NCBI GenBank assembly: GCA_009776345.1
Contig: WRLS01000051.1
Location: 1 to 12,691 of the forward strand
DNA: 12,691 nucleotides
DNA from: Oscillospiraceae bacterium
Lineage (GTDB): Bacteria > Bacillota > Clostridia > Oscillospirales > Ruminococcaceae
Direction: 5' to 3'
The first letter of the stretch is position 1. Every line of letters starts with the position of its first letter. The notes under the pieces are model-generated. The model was not told the DNA's origin, ran no database searches, and saw only the letters and a list, made by a program, of their open reading frames with translations. The translations under genes and the position numbers were made by a program. This document shows, piece by piece, positions 5,907 to 12,405 of the stretch.

Positions 5907-6917
5907 ATGACGATCCGTGAAAAAACCGAAGCCATCGAAAAACGGACGCTTTCGCCCTTTGCGGTCTGCTGCGCGGACAGCAGGGGGCGCGATGTCCCTA
6001 TTGCGCCTTGCCCTATGCGCACGGATTTTCAGCGCGACCGCGACCGGATTTTGCACTGCAAAAGCTTCCGCAGGCTAATGCACAAAACGCAGATGATTTT
6101 GGCACCGGAGGGCGACCACTACTGCACAAGGCTTACTCATACGCTGGAAGTTTCGCAGATTGCGCGGACAATTTCGCGCGGCCTAAGGCTCAACGAAGAC
6201 CTTGCCGAGGCAATCGCGCTGGCGCATGATTTGGGCCATTCGCCGTTTGGGCACGCCGGGGAAGAGGCACTGGACAGCTCATGCGGGCTTGGCTTCAACC
6301 ATACATTGCAAAGCGTGCGCGTGGTGGAGCGGCTGGAAAAAAACGGCAGGGGGCTTAACCTCACAAAAGAAACGCGGGACGGCATTGCCTGCCATTCTTC
6401 GGGCAAAGAAGCCTTTACGCTGGAGGGGAGAATCGTCCGCTACGCCGACAAAATCGCCTATCTAAACCATGATATCGAAGACTCAATACGCGCGGGTGCG
6501 CTTTTACCGGACGAAATACCGTGGAACATACGCCACAAACTCGGGCAGACAAAGACAGAGAGAATCACGGCTTTTGTTGTGAACATGACAGAAAACTCAT
6601 CCGATAAAATCGCGTTTGACGCACAGCACCTGGCGCTGTACAATGAGCTGAAGGATTTTATGTTCGAGAATGTCTACACCAACACCGGCAAAACCGGCGT
6701 AAAAGGCGAAGAAGGCAAGGCAAAGGATGTCGTGCGCAGGCTGTACGCTTACTTTGCGGATAACCCCGACAAGCTTCCCGGGGAATACAAACGCATCCGC
6801 GAGGAAGAAGGCGCGGAGCGCGCCGTGCTTGATTACATCTCCGGCATGACGGACAGGTACTGCATTGCTGTATACGAAAGCGTTTTTATACCACAATCAT
6901 GGGGGGTAAACATATGA
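5907..6917 (+). CDS. dgt: dGTPase-like HD-domain dNTP triphosphohydrolase
   Basis: The 336-residue protein matches the shorter Firmicute dGTPase group, which hydrolyses dNTPs to the deoxynucleoside plus triphosphate. Visible motifs include FQRDRDRILHCKSFRR (41-56) and the HD metal quartet H78 (RLTHTLE), H107-D108 (AHDLGHSPFGHAG) and D181 (RYADKIAYLNHD). I chose the ATG at 5907 because MTIREKTE fits the family start; the ATG at 5898 adds three residues. Neither has a recognisable ribosome site, unlike almost every other gene here. A long upstream extension to 5742 runs through a repeat and is not believed. The stop overlaps the next gene as ATGA. In related Clostridia dgt commonly precedes dnaG and rpoD; here accessory genes intervene. 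Confidence 0.93.
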   Translation: MTIREKTEAIEKRTLSPFAVCCADSRGRDVPIAPCPMRTDFQRDRDRILHCKSFRRLMHKTQMILAPEGDHYCTRLTHTLEVSQIARTISRGLRLNEDLAEAIALAHDLGHSPFGHAGEEALDSSCGLGFNHTLQSVRVVERLEKNGRGLNLTKETRDGIACHSSGKEAFTLEGRIVRYADKIAYLNHDIEDSIRAGALLPDEIPWNIRHKLGQTKTERITAFVVNMTENSSDKIAFDAQHLALYNELKDFMFENVYTNTGKTGVKGEEGKAKDVVRRLYAYFADNPDKLPGEYKRIREEEGAERAVLDYISGMTDRYCIAVYESVFIPQSWGVNI

Positions 6918-7531
6918 AAATCATCGCTATCAACGGCAGTCCCAAAGAAAACGGAAGCACAGGCACCGCGCTTAAATATCTTGCGGGGGAGCTTCTAAAG
7001 CACGGAGTGGAAACCGAAATCATCCATGTAGGCAGCGGCCCTGTCCAAGGCTGCACAGACTGCGGCGGCTGCAGGAAAAACAACCGCGAATGTGTGTTCG
7101 GCGGCGGCGTAAACGAAGCCGCGCGGAAAATCAGTGCCGCAGACGGGCTTGTCATCGGCGCGCCCGTATATTACGGCGGGATCGCGGGCGGGGCGAAATC
7201 CTTCTACGACAGGCTGTTTTTCAAAGGGCTTGACATAAAGCTAAAAGTCTGCGCGGCTGTAACCGCGACAAGGCGCTCGGGCGGGTCTACGGTTTACAAC
7301 CAGCTGAACAATTACTTCACTATATCCGGCGGGCTGGTTGCCCCTGTCACATACTGGAACGCCATACACGGTCACAACGGCGAGCAGATCATGCAGGACG
7401 CGGAAGGGCTTGCCGTACTGCGCAACCTGGCGCAGAGCATGGCGTGGCTGCTTAAAATGAAAGAAGCTACAAAAGACAGCGTACCGCCGCCCGCGATGAT
7501 AAAAGACGCGCACACGAATTTTATACGGTAG
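6914..7531 (+). CDS. Flavodoxin-fold NAD(P)H/FMN reductase, iron-sulfur flavoprotein-like
   Basis: The 205-residue protein begins KIIAINGSPKENGST, the phosphate-binding loop of the NADPH-dependent FMN reductase family, and has GAPVYYGGIAGGAKSFYDR (about 88-106), the usual flavin-contacting segment. It also has C47-x2-C50-x2-C53-x6-C60. This compact spacing fits the CX2CX2CX4-7C motif that holds a 4Fe-4S cluster in archaeal and clostridial iron-sulfur flavoproteins, so it may pass electrons between a flavin and a cluster. The rest of the chain is closer to plain FMN reductases, so cluster binding is a proposal. I chose the ATG at 6914 because GGGGGG (6901-6906) lies 7 nt upstream and it overlaps the dgt stop (ATGA); the ATG at 6899 has no such site. 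It is therefore translationally coupled to dgt. Confidence 0.88.
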   Translation: MKIIAINGSPKENGSTGTALKYLAGELLKHGVETEIIHVGSGPVQGCTDCGGCRKNNRECVFGGGVNEAARKISAADGLVIGAPVYYGGIAGGAKSFYDRLFFKGLDIKLKVCAAVTATRRSGGSTVYNQLNNYFTISGGLVAPVTYWNAIHGHNGEQIMQDAEGLAVLRNLAQSMAWLLKMKEATKDSVPPPAMIKDAHTNFIR

Positions 7532-7554
7532 GTTAAGATTGAGGGGGTTAAAAA

Positions 7555-7806
7555 ATGCAGGCATACGAGGGTTATTTTGAAAACGGTGAATTTTTTATAG
7601 CCGGGGAAATAGCGCCTGTAAATATAAAAGGGCGCAAAAGGGCCTTTATTACGATATTGGATGAGACTGTGGAAAAAAACGCACCGAAGGAGGGCAAAGC
7701 TTTAAAAACGCCGCGCTCTCAGTCGAGAGGCCTTTTTAAAGGCAAAATCCGGATGTCGGATGATTTTGACGCGCCGCTTGATGACATGAAGGAGTATATG
7801 GAATGA
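7555..7806 (+). CDS. VapB-type antitoxin (DUF2281-like)
   Basis: The 83-residue protein has a short N-terminal beta-rich segment (AYEGYFENGEFF ... RAFITILDE) and a C-terminal tail, GLFKGKIRMSDDFDAP followed by LDDMKEYM. Such a tail is typical of antitoxins that wrap over and block PIN toxins; acidic FDAPL tails are usual in the DUF2281 group. Its TGA overlaps the ATG of vapC by 4 nt, the standard antitoxin-toxin coupling. GAGGGGG precedes the start. It lies 23 nt after the FMN reductase with no obvious promoter between, so it may ride on the upstream transcript. Typical antitoxins repress their own promoter; no operator palindrome was identified here. Confidence 0.82.
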   Translation: MQAYEGYFENGEFFIAGEIAPVNIKGRKRAFITILDETVEKNAPKEGKALKTPRSQSRGLFKGKIRMSDDFDAPLDDMKEYME

Positions 7807-8186
7807 GGTATTTGCTCGACACTCACGCCATTATTTGGCATTTTGATGATTCGTCGAAGCTGACGCAAAAAGCGGCGGGAATTATTGATAACCCTAAAAA
7901 CAGAGTGTATATTTCTTATGTTTCTCTCTGGGAAATTGTGATAAAAATAAGTATAGGTAAGCTGGACGTAGATTTTACGCTTGACCAGTTGCTTTATGCA
8001 ATTAAGGATAATGATTTTGACATCCTTCAAATCGAGGATAAATATTTACAGCAGCTCTCTACGCTCCCTTTTATACATAAGGATCCGTTCGACCGTTTGC
8101 TGGTTTCAACCGCACTCGCGGAAAATTTAACAATTATTACAACGGATGAGAATGTAAGAAAGTACGACGTTGAGTGGATTTGGTGA
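7803..8186 (+). CDS. vapC: VapC-family PIN-domain ribonuclease toxin
   Basis: The 127-residue protein carries all PIN-domain acidic residues: D6 (LLDTHAIIW), E44 (SLWEI), D97 (DPFDRLL) and D115 (TTDENV). PIN toxins are magnesium-dependent RNases, and characterised VapCs cut tRNA or rRNA loops. The gene overlaps its antitoxin by 4 nt. It ends normally with YDVEW and two further residues; the first copy of the 64-bp repeat begins only 2 nt after its stop. It is AT-richer than dgt or dnaG, consistent with acquisition. Confidence 0.92.
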   Translation: MRYLLDTHAIIWHFDDSSKLTQKAAGIIDNPKNRVYISYVSLWEIVIKISIGKLDVDFTLDQLLYAIKDNDFDILQIEDKYLQQLSTLPFIHKDPFDRLLVSTALAENLTIITTDENVRKYDVEWIW

Positions 8187-8188
8187 AG

Positions 8189-8252
8189 ATCGACGATTTC
8201 GCAGTAACCCGCGAAAGGAAATAAACTGACATGACCTGTTTTTATTGCAAGG
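8189..8252 (+). repeat. 64-bp direct repeat, copy 1 (VOC 3' end + ygiT 5' end)
   Basis: This segment matches 8843-8906 at 62 of 64 positions with no gaps. Its first part could encode STISQ-stop, the counterpart of the STVSQ-stop that ends the VOC gene at 8861. Its last part is the spacer, ribosome site and first seven codons of ygiT. Here the VOC-derived piece is orphaned: it directly follows the vapC stop. Confidence 0.92.
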
Positions 8253-8461
8253 GGGATACCCGCCAACAGGCAAAAACACACGCGGTAACTCTCGAAAAAT
8301 GTGTTATCATTGTTAAAAATGTACCGGCTGATATTTGCGCGCAATGCGGCGAGGTTTATTTTGCAGACGATGTAATGCAAAGGTTAGAGGATATTGTTGA
8401 CAGGCTGGAAAATATAATCAAGGAAGTTGCCATAGTTGATTATGCAGACAGCGCGGCATAA
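8231..8461 (+). CDS. YgiT-type zinc-finger protein (MqsA N-terminal-like), orphan antitoxin candidate
   Basis: The 76-residue protein has two zinc knuckles, C3-x2-C6 (MTCFYCK) and C36-x2-C39 (ICAQCGE), followed by a helical tail (DVMQRLEDIVDRLENIIKE) and the family-typical VAIVDY. It corresponds to the N-terminal zinc domain of MqsA without the helix-turn-helix domain, so it may bind a toxin but probably not DNA by that route. In other Firmicutes such proteins usually sit after a small RelE-superfamily (DUF4258) toxin. None is present here; the gene instead follows vapC and a remnant of another gene's end. AAAGGAAA precedes the start at about 9 nt. Its 5' end lies within the 64-bp repeat. Confidence 0.85.
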   Translation: MTCFYCKGDTRQQAKTHAVTLEKCVIIVKNVPADICAQCGEVYFADDVMQRLEDIVDRLENIIKEVAIVDYADSAA

Positions 8462-8492
8462 AGCCTATTTCATCCGGTAGGGGTGTAGATTC

Positions 8493-8861
8493 GTGATAAA
8501 ATCAATAATCGGCATAGCGTTTGATTGCCTTGACGCAAACGAGCTGGCGGACTTTTATGTTAAGCTTACCGGATGGGGAAAAGAGCTTTCGGGTGAAGAG
8601 TGGGCGGCACTGCGGACACCGGAGGGGATACTTTTAGTTTTTCAGTCGGTGCCAAATTACGTGCCGCCGGTTTGGCCGTGGAAAGACCGTGAGCAGCAGC
8701 AAATGGCGCATATAGATTTTAAAGTAGAAAACCTGCCGGAAGCAGAAGCTTTGGCACTGAAAAACGGCGCGAAGAAATCCGACATTCAATATTTCGATAC
8801 TTCGACCGTAATGTTTGACCCGGCAGGGCATCCGTTTTGCTTATCGACGGTTTCGCAGTAA
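8493..8861 (+). CDS. VOC-superfamily (glyoxalase / bleomycin-resistance fold) protein
   Basis: The 122-residue protein has the beta-alpha-beta-beta-beta pattern of a VOC protein in two halves: IIGIAFDCLDANELADFY near the start, and MAHIDFKVENLPEAEALA then VMFDPAGHPFCL in the second half. The H in AHIDF and the ending FDPAGHPFCL are characteristic of the Glyoxalase_6-type subgroup. These proteins bind metals or small molecules in dioxygenases, isomerases and antibiotic-binding proteins; the substrate cannot be told. A GTG start is supported by GGGGTG about 7-8 nt upstream. The last codons (LSTVSQ) lie in copy 2 of the direct repeat. Confidence 0.88.
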   Translation: MIKSIIGIAFDCLDANELADFYVKLTGWGKELSGEEWAALRTPEGILLVFQSVPNYVPPVWPWKDREQQQMAHIDFKVENLPEAEALALKNGAKKSDIQYFDTSTVMFDPAGHPFCLSTVSQ

Positions 8862-8906
8862 CCCGCGAAAGGAAAGAAACTGACATGACCTGTTTTTATT
8901 GCAAGG
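8843..8906 (+). repeat. 64-bp direct repeat, copy 2
   Basis: The second copy of the repeat lies 654 bp after copy 1. It contains the true 3' end of the VOC gene, then the same spacer and ygiT start. After GCAAGG the two copies diverge at once: copy 1 continues into the full ygiT, copy 2 into unrelated AT-rich DNA. That sharp edge marks a recombination junction. Confidence 0.92.
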
Positions 8907-8917
8907 AGATAACATAA
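8885..8917 (+). pseudogene. ygiT stub (10 codons)
   Basis: The start codon, upstream spacer and first seven codons (MTCFYCK) are identical to ygiT at 8231. The frame then reads EIT and stops. Only the first zinc knuckle remains. Its ribosome site is intact, so the stub could still be translated, which might help keep ribosomes on the transcript towards relE. Confidence 0.8.
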
Positions 8918-8956
8918 TTTCTGATTGCGAAAAACATAAAGAGAGAGCAAAAAATA

Positions 8957-9217
8957 ATGAAGAGTCAAAAGTTGACGCCGGAATATTCAAAGCAAGCAGA
9001 CAAGTATTTGAGTTCTTTAGACAGCAAATCAGAACAAAGGCTTAAAAAAGGTATTGAACGAATACCTGCGGGTGATATTATTCCATATAAGGCACATCCG
9101 GGGTATTATAGGCTCCGTATAGGGAATTATAGAATATTATTTAAATGGCTGAATGACAAACAGATCTTAATAGCACTCATTGATAGCAGAGGTCAAATTT
9201 ACAAAAAGGGGGTATAA
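8957..9217 (+). CDS. RelE/ParE-family toxin
   Basis: The 86-residue protein shows the RelE fold signature: a helical N-terminal half (residues 8-35), then YYRLRIGNYRILFK (50-63) and a terminal strand IALIDSRGQIYK (72-83). RelE toxins cut mRNA in the ribosomal A site, while ParE relatives poison gyrase. The conserved arginines fit the family, but the subgroup cannot be assigned. A weak GAGAGAG lies about 10 nt before the ATG. It is 2 nt from its partner, in toxin-first order. It starts 39 nt after the ygiT stub and is AT-rich. Confidence 0.87.
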   Translation: MKSQKLTPEYSKQADKYLSSLDSKSEQRLKKGIERIPAGDIIPYKAHPGYYRLRIGNYRILFKWLNDKQILIALIDSRGQIYKKGV

Positions 9218-9219
9218 AT

Positions 9220-9414
9220 ATGGATCTGGCTATGGAAATAAACGAAATGACCAGATATTTGGATGATAATAAAAAAAGGCTGGTTTTGGAAATTATTAAG
9301 AATTTCCTGCCTGATGATGACGCTTCTCCTGATGATTTGCGTTATATTGAATTAGCTGAACAAGAGTATGCCCGCGGGGAAACAATATCTCATGATGACA
9401 GAAATTGGCAGTAG
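9220..9414 (+). CDS. Antitoxin of the downstream RelE/ParE pair
   Basis: The 64-residue acidic protein has an N-terminal helical part (INEMTRYLDDNKKRLVLEII) and ends with EQEYARGETISHDDRNW. Such a tail is seen in small RelE/ParE-associated antitoxins of Firmicutes, with a strongly acidic linker (DDDASPDD) in between. AAGGGGG lies 7-8 nt before the ATG at 9220, overlapping the end of the toxin gene, so translation should be coupled. It has no obvious DNA-binding domain. Assignment as the antitoxin rests on position, size and the C-terminal pattern. Confidence 0.8.
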   Translation: MDLAMEINEMTRYLDDNKKRLVLEIIKNFLPDDDASPDDLRYIELAEQEYARGETISHDDRNWQ

Positions 9415-9460
9415 TTTACAGACATAGCAAATAGCTCGCGCCGCATAAACCCGTTCTACT

Positions 9461-9490
9461 AATTCCTAATTCCTATTTCCTAATTCCTAC
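9461..9490. repeat. Heptamer tandem repeat before dnaG
   Basis: Four AATTCCT-like heptamers lie in a row (9461-9488; the third is ATTTCCT). They are related to the TCCTAAA heptamers at 3661 and 12371. They end 9 nt before the dnaG start codon, exactly where a ribosome site would be expected. Confidence 0.8.
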
Positions 9491-9497
9491 ATGGGCG

Positions 9498-11270
9498 GTG
9501 ATCCACCTGATCCCCGAAAGCTTTATAGAGGACCTGAAGTCCGCAATCCCCATCGACAGCGTGATCGCGCCTTATGTCGCGCTTAAGCGCGCGGGGCGCA
9601 ACAGCAAAGGGCTTTGCCCCTTCCACTCGGAAAAAACGCCGTCCTTCACCGTGTACAGCGACAACGGCAGCTACTACTGCTTCGGCTGCGGAAAAGGCGG
9701 CGACGCCATTACCTTCATCCGCGAGGTTGAAAACCTGGATTATGTGGGGGCTATCCGGTTTCTGGCGGGGAAAGCAGGGCTTACCGTGCCGGAAACCCCG
9801 GGCGAAGAAAATGCGTCCCGCAAAAGGGCGCGCATACTGGAAATAAACAGAGAGGCCGCGCGTTTTTACCATGACTGCCTAAACTCCGATATAGGCAAAA
9901 ACGCGCGGGAATATTTGGCGCGGCGCGGCCTTGGCCGCAAGACGATCAAGCGCTTCGGGCTTGGCTATGCCCCGCCCGGCTGGGACAGCTTGCGCGGTCA
10001 TCTCCGCGGCAAGGGCTTTACATATGAGGAAATGCACATCGCCGCGGTTGTGTCGAAAAGCACAAAATACGAAAACTCCTGCTTCGATATGTTCCGTGAC
10101 AGGATTATGTTCCCGATAATCGACCTGCGCGGCGGGGTAATCGGGTTCGGCGGGCGGCTTATGGATGGGACCGGCCCGAAATACCTCAACTCCCCGGACA
10201 CACCCGTGTTCAAAAAAAGCCGCAACCTCTTCGCCCTCAATTTCGCAAAATCACAGCAGTCCGACCTGCTTATATTGGGCGAGGGCTACATGGACGTAAT
10301 CGCCATGCACCAGGCGGGCTTCGGCAACAGCGCGGCGACTTTGGGCACGTCACTCACGGAAGAACAGGCGCGGTTGATGGCGAGATACTTCCGGCGCGTG
10401 GTAATCGCCTATGACTCCGACAGCGCAGGGCAAAACGCCGCAAAACGCGCGATTAACATCCTCGGGCAAAATGATGTAAGCGTTTCCGTGCTTGAGATGG
10501 AAGGCGCGAAGGACCCGGACGAGTACATCAAGAAATTCGGCGCGCAGCGGTTCGGCTTGCTTGTCGGCGGGAGCAAAAGCGCGATGAGCTTTGAGCTTGA
10601 CAAGCTCAAAATGCGCTTCGACCTCGACGACCCCGAGGATAAAGTGCGCTTCCTGAACGCGTTTTGCCTCATGATGGCGGATGTTGAGAGCGGTATTATG
10701 CGCGATGTGTACATCGGGCAGATAACAAAGGAGCTGGAGGTCACAAAGGACCGCATAAGCGCGGCGGTGCAAAGCCTGCGGAAAAAGAAGCAAAACGCCG
10801 TAAATAAGAGGGAAACACATAATTTGGCAGTATTTGCGCAGGATAAAACCGAACCTTCCCGGAAACGACCGGAAAATCCCAATATAGGCGGTTATTTAGC
10901 GGAAGAAAACCTAATCGCGCTGCTGTCCGCCCACCCGGATTTTTACAGCGAAATTGCGGACAAGCTAAAGGCGCGGGATTTCTTTGACGAGGGCCACAGG
11001 CAGATATACAAGGCGCTTTCCGGCAGGATCGCGGAAAGCCTGCCGCTTGACCCCATACATTTTTCCGCGCAGCTTACGCCCGGGCAGATGTCGCGGTATT
11101 CACATATACTGGCAAAGGGGCGGGAAATACGCTTCGAGCGCGGCCAGGCAACAGAGTATTGCCGGATAATTATAGATCAAAAGGACGTGAGGAACAGCAG
11201 GGAGGTGGGCGAGATGCCCGCTGAAGAATTTTCGCGGTACATAACCTCTCTGTCGTCCAAAAAGAAATAG
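9498..11270 (+). CDS. dnaG: DNA primase
   Basis: The 590-residue protein is full length. It has the zinc-binding domain C40-P-F-H43 ... C61-x2-C64 (LCPFHSEKTPSF, YYCFGCG), which reads template DNA. A TOPRIM catalytic core follows with EGYMDV (262-267, catalytic Glu), YDSDSAG (305-311, metal-binding Asp pair) and KDPDEYI (338-344). A divergent C-terminal region would bind the DnaB helicase. It makes RNA primers for replication. The GTG at 9498 puts LIPESFIEDLK at the usual position. The ribosome site is poor (GGGCG almost touching the start), and the upstream DNA is a heptamer repeat rather than an operon partner. rpoD follows after 12 nt, so the two are co-transcribed. Confidence 0.97.
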   Translation: MIHLIPESFIEDLKSAIPIDSVIAPYVALKRAGRNSKGLCPFHSEKTPSFTVYSDNGSYYCFGCGKGGDAITFIREVENLDYVGAIRFLAGKAGLTVPETPGEENASRKRARILEINREAARFYHDCLNSDIGKNAREYLARRGLGRKTIKRFGLGYAPPGWDSLRGHLRGKGFTYEEMHIAAVVSKSTKYENSCFDMFRDRIMFPIIDLRGGVIGFGGRLMDGTGPKYLNSPDTPVFKKSRNLFALNFAKSQQSDLLILGEGYMDVIAMHQAGFGNSAATLGTSLTEEQARLMARYFRRVVIAYDSDSAGQNAAKRAINILGQNDVSVSVLEMEGAKDPDEYIKKFGAQRFGLLVGGSKSAMSFELDKLKMRFDLDDPEDKVRFLNAFCLMMADVESGIMRDVYIGQITKELEVTKDRISAAVQSLRKKKQNAVNKRETHNLAVFAQDKTEPSRKRPENPNIGGYLAEENLIALLSAHPDFYSEIADKLKARDFFDEGHRQIYKALSGRIAESLPLDPIHFSAQLTPGQMSRYSHILAKGREIRFERGQATEYCRIIIDQKDVRNSREVGEMPAEEFSRYITSLSSKKK

Positions 11271-11282
11271 GGGGAGTATTGG

Positions 11283-12371
11283 TTGGCAACGCAAGAGAAA
11301 AGGCAGCGGCTGGTTGACGAGCTGGTTGAAACAGGCAGGGCCAAGGGCAAGCTTACAACCAAGGAGATCAACGACGTCCTCGAAGAGCTTGAGTTTGACC
11401 CTGAACAGATCGACAAGCTCTACGATATGCTGGAGTCGCTTAACATCGAAGTACAGGAAAACCTGAATATCGCGGCCGACCTGGACTTCCCCGCGGTGGC
11501 GACGAACCACGACCTCGAAGTCGCGCTTTCGGCGGAAGGCATCAACATCGACGACCCGGTAAAGGTATACCTGAAAGAAATCGGGCGCGTGCCGCTCCTA
11601 ACGCCGGAGGAGGAAATCGACCTTGCCACACGCATGGACCAGGGCGACACAAACGCGCGCAAACGCCTGTCCGAGGCTAACCTGCGCCTTGTCGTATCCA
11701 TAGCAAAGCGCTATGTCGGGCGCGGTATGCAGTTTCTGGACCTCATACAGGAAGGCAATCTGGGGCTTATTAAAGCCGTGGAAAAATTCGACCACACAAA
11801 GGGCTTTAAGTTCTCAACCTACGCGACCTGGTGGATACGCCAGGCGATAACCCGCGCAATAGCCGACCAGGCAAGGACAATCCGCATCCCCGTCCATATG
11901 GTTGAAACGATAAACAAAGTAAAAAAAATATCCTCCCAGCTCCTGCACAAAAACGGCCACGAACCCACCGCAGAAGAAATAAGCCTGGAGCTTGATATGC
12001 CTGTTGACAAGGTGCGCGAGATCATGCGCATTTCACAGGAGCCGGTTTCGCTCGAAACCCCAATCGGCGAAGAGGAGGACAGCCACCTCGGGGATTTCAT
12101 CCCCGACGACGACGCCCCCGCCCCCGCCGAAGCCGCGTCCCACACGCTTTTGCGCGAACAGCTCGGCGAGGTCCTCTCGACCCTTACCGACCGCGAGGAA
12201 AAGGTCCTGCGCCTGCGTTTCGGGCTGGAGGACGGTCGCAGCCGCACGCTGGAGGAGGTCGGGCGCGAATTTTCCGTAACGCGCGAGCGCATAAGGCAAA
12301 TCGAAGCCAAGGCACTGCGCAAACTGCGCCACCCAAGCCGTTCAAAAAGGCTGAAGGATTTTTTGGAATAA
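11283..12371 (+). CDS. rpoD: Vegetative RNA polymerase sigma factor (SigA/RpoD)
   Basis: The 362-residue protein is a typical Firmicute primary sigma factor. A short region 1.1 covers about 1-60. Region 1.2 (DDPVKVYLKEIGRVPLL) starts at 90. Region 2 holds the core-binding and -10 recognition helices (RLVVSIAKRYVGRG, LIQEGNLGLIKAVEKFD, FSTYATWWIRQAITRAI). Region 3 spans about 206-260, with an acidic linker to 285. Region 4 (LRLRFGLEDG, TLEEVGREFSVTRERIRQIE) recognises the -35. A TTG start is supported by GGGGAG (11271-11276) 6 nt upstream. It lies 12 nt after dnaG. No classical terminator follows; the DNA goes directly into heptamers and a REP-like doublet. Confidence 0.98.
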   Translation: MATQEKRQRLVDELVETGRAKGKLTTKEINDVLEELEFDPEQIDKLYDMLESLNIEVQENLNIAADLDFPAVATNHDLEVALSAEGINIDDPVKVYLKEIGRVPLLTPEEEIDLATRMDQGDTNARKRLSEANLRLVVSIAKRYVGRGMQFLDLIQEGNLGLIKAVEKFDHTKGFKFSTYATWWIRQAITRAIADQARTIRIPVHMVETINKVKKISSQLLHKNGHEPTAEEISLELDMPVDKVREIMRISQEPVSLETPIGEEEDSHLGDFIPDDDAPAPAEAASHTLLREQLGEVLSTLTDREEKVLRLRFGLEDGRSRTLEEVGREFSVTRERIRQIEAKALRKLRHPSRSKRLKDFLE

Positions 12372-12405
12372 ACCCTCAATCCTAAAACCTATAACCTCAA
12401 TCCTG
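12371..12405. repeat. Heptamer tandem repeat after rpoD
   Basis: Five degenerate heptamers (AACCCTC AATCCTA AAACCTA TAACCTC AATCCTG) begin at the last base of the rpoD stop codon. They resemble the right arm at 3661-3695 and lead into the same REP-like sequence as there. Confidence 0.75.

Noticed and set aside
8027..8968. Two minus-strand ORFs (8027-8380 and 8786-8968) sharing an LAIKTGHVS..PFAGYCE segment, looking like a protein family
   Set aside because: The shared segment is only the reverse reading of the 64-bp direct repeat. The remainder of each frame is antisense to ygiT or VOC and has no ribosome site.
7555..9414. Integron-like cassette array (small same-strand TA, VOC and zinc-finger genes)
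   Set aside because: No integrase and no attC-like sites with consistent flanking palindromes were seen between the genes; only one repeated junction exists and it contains coding ends.
9491..9520. ATG at 9491 as the dnaG start
   Set aside because: It is out of frame with dnaG; the GTG at 9498 is the first in-frame start that gives the normal N-terminus.
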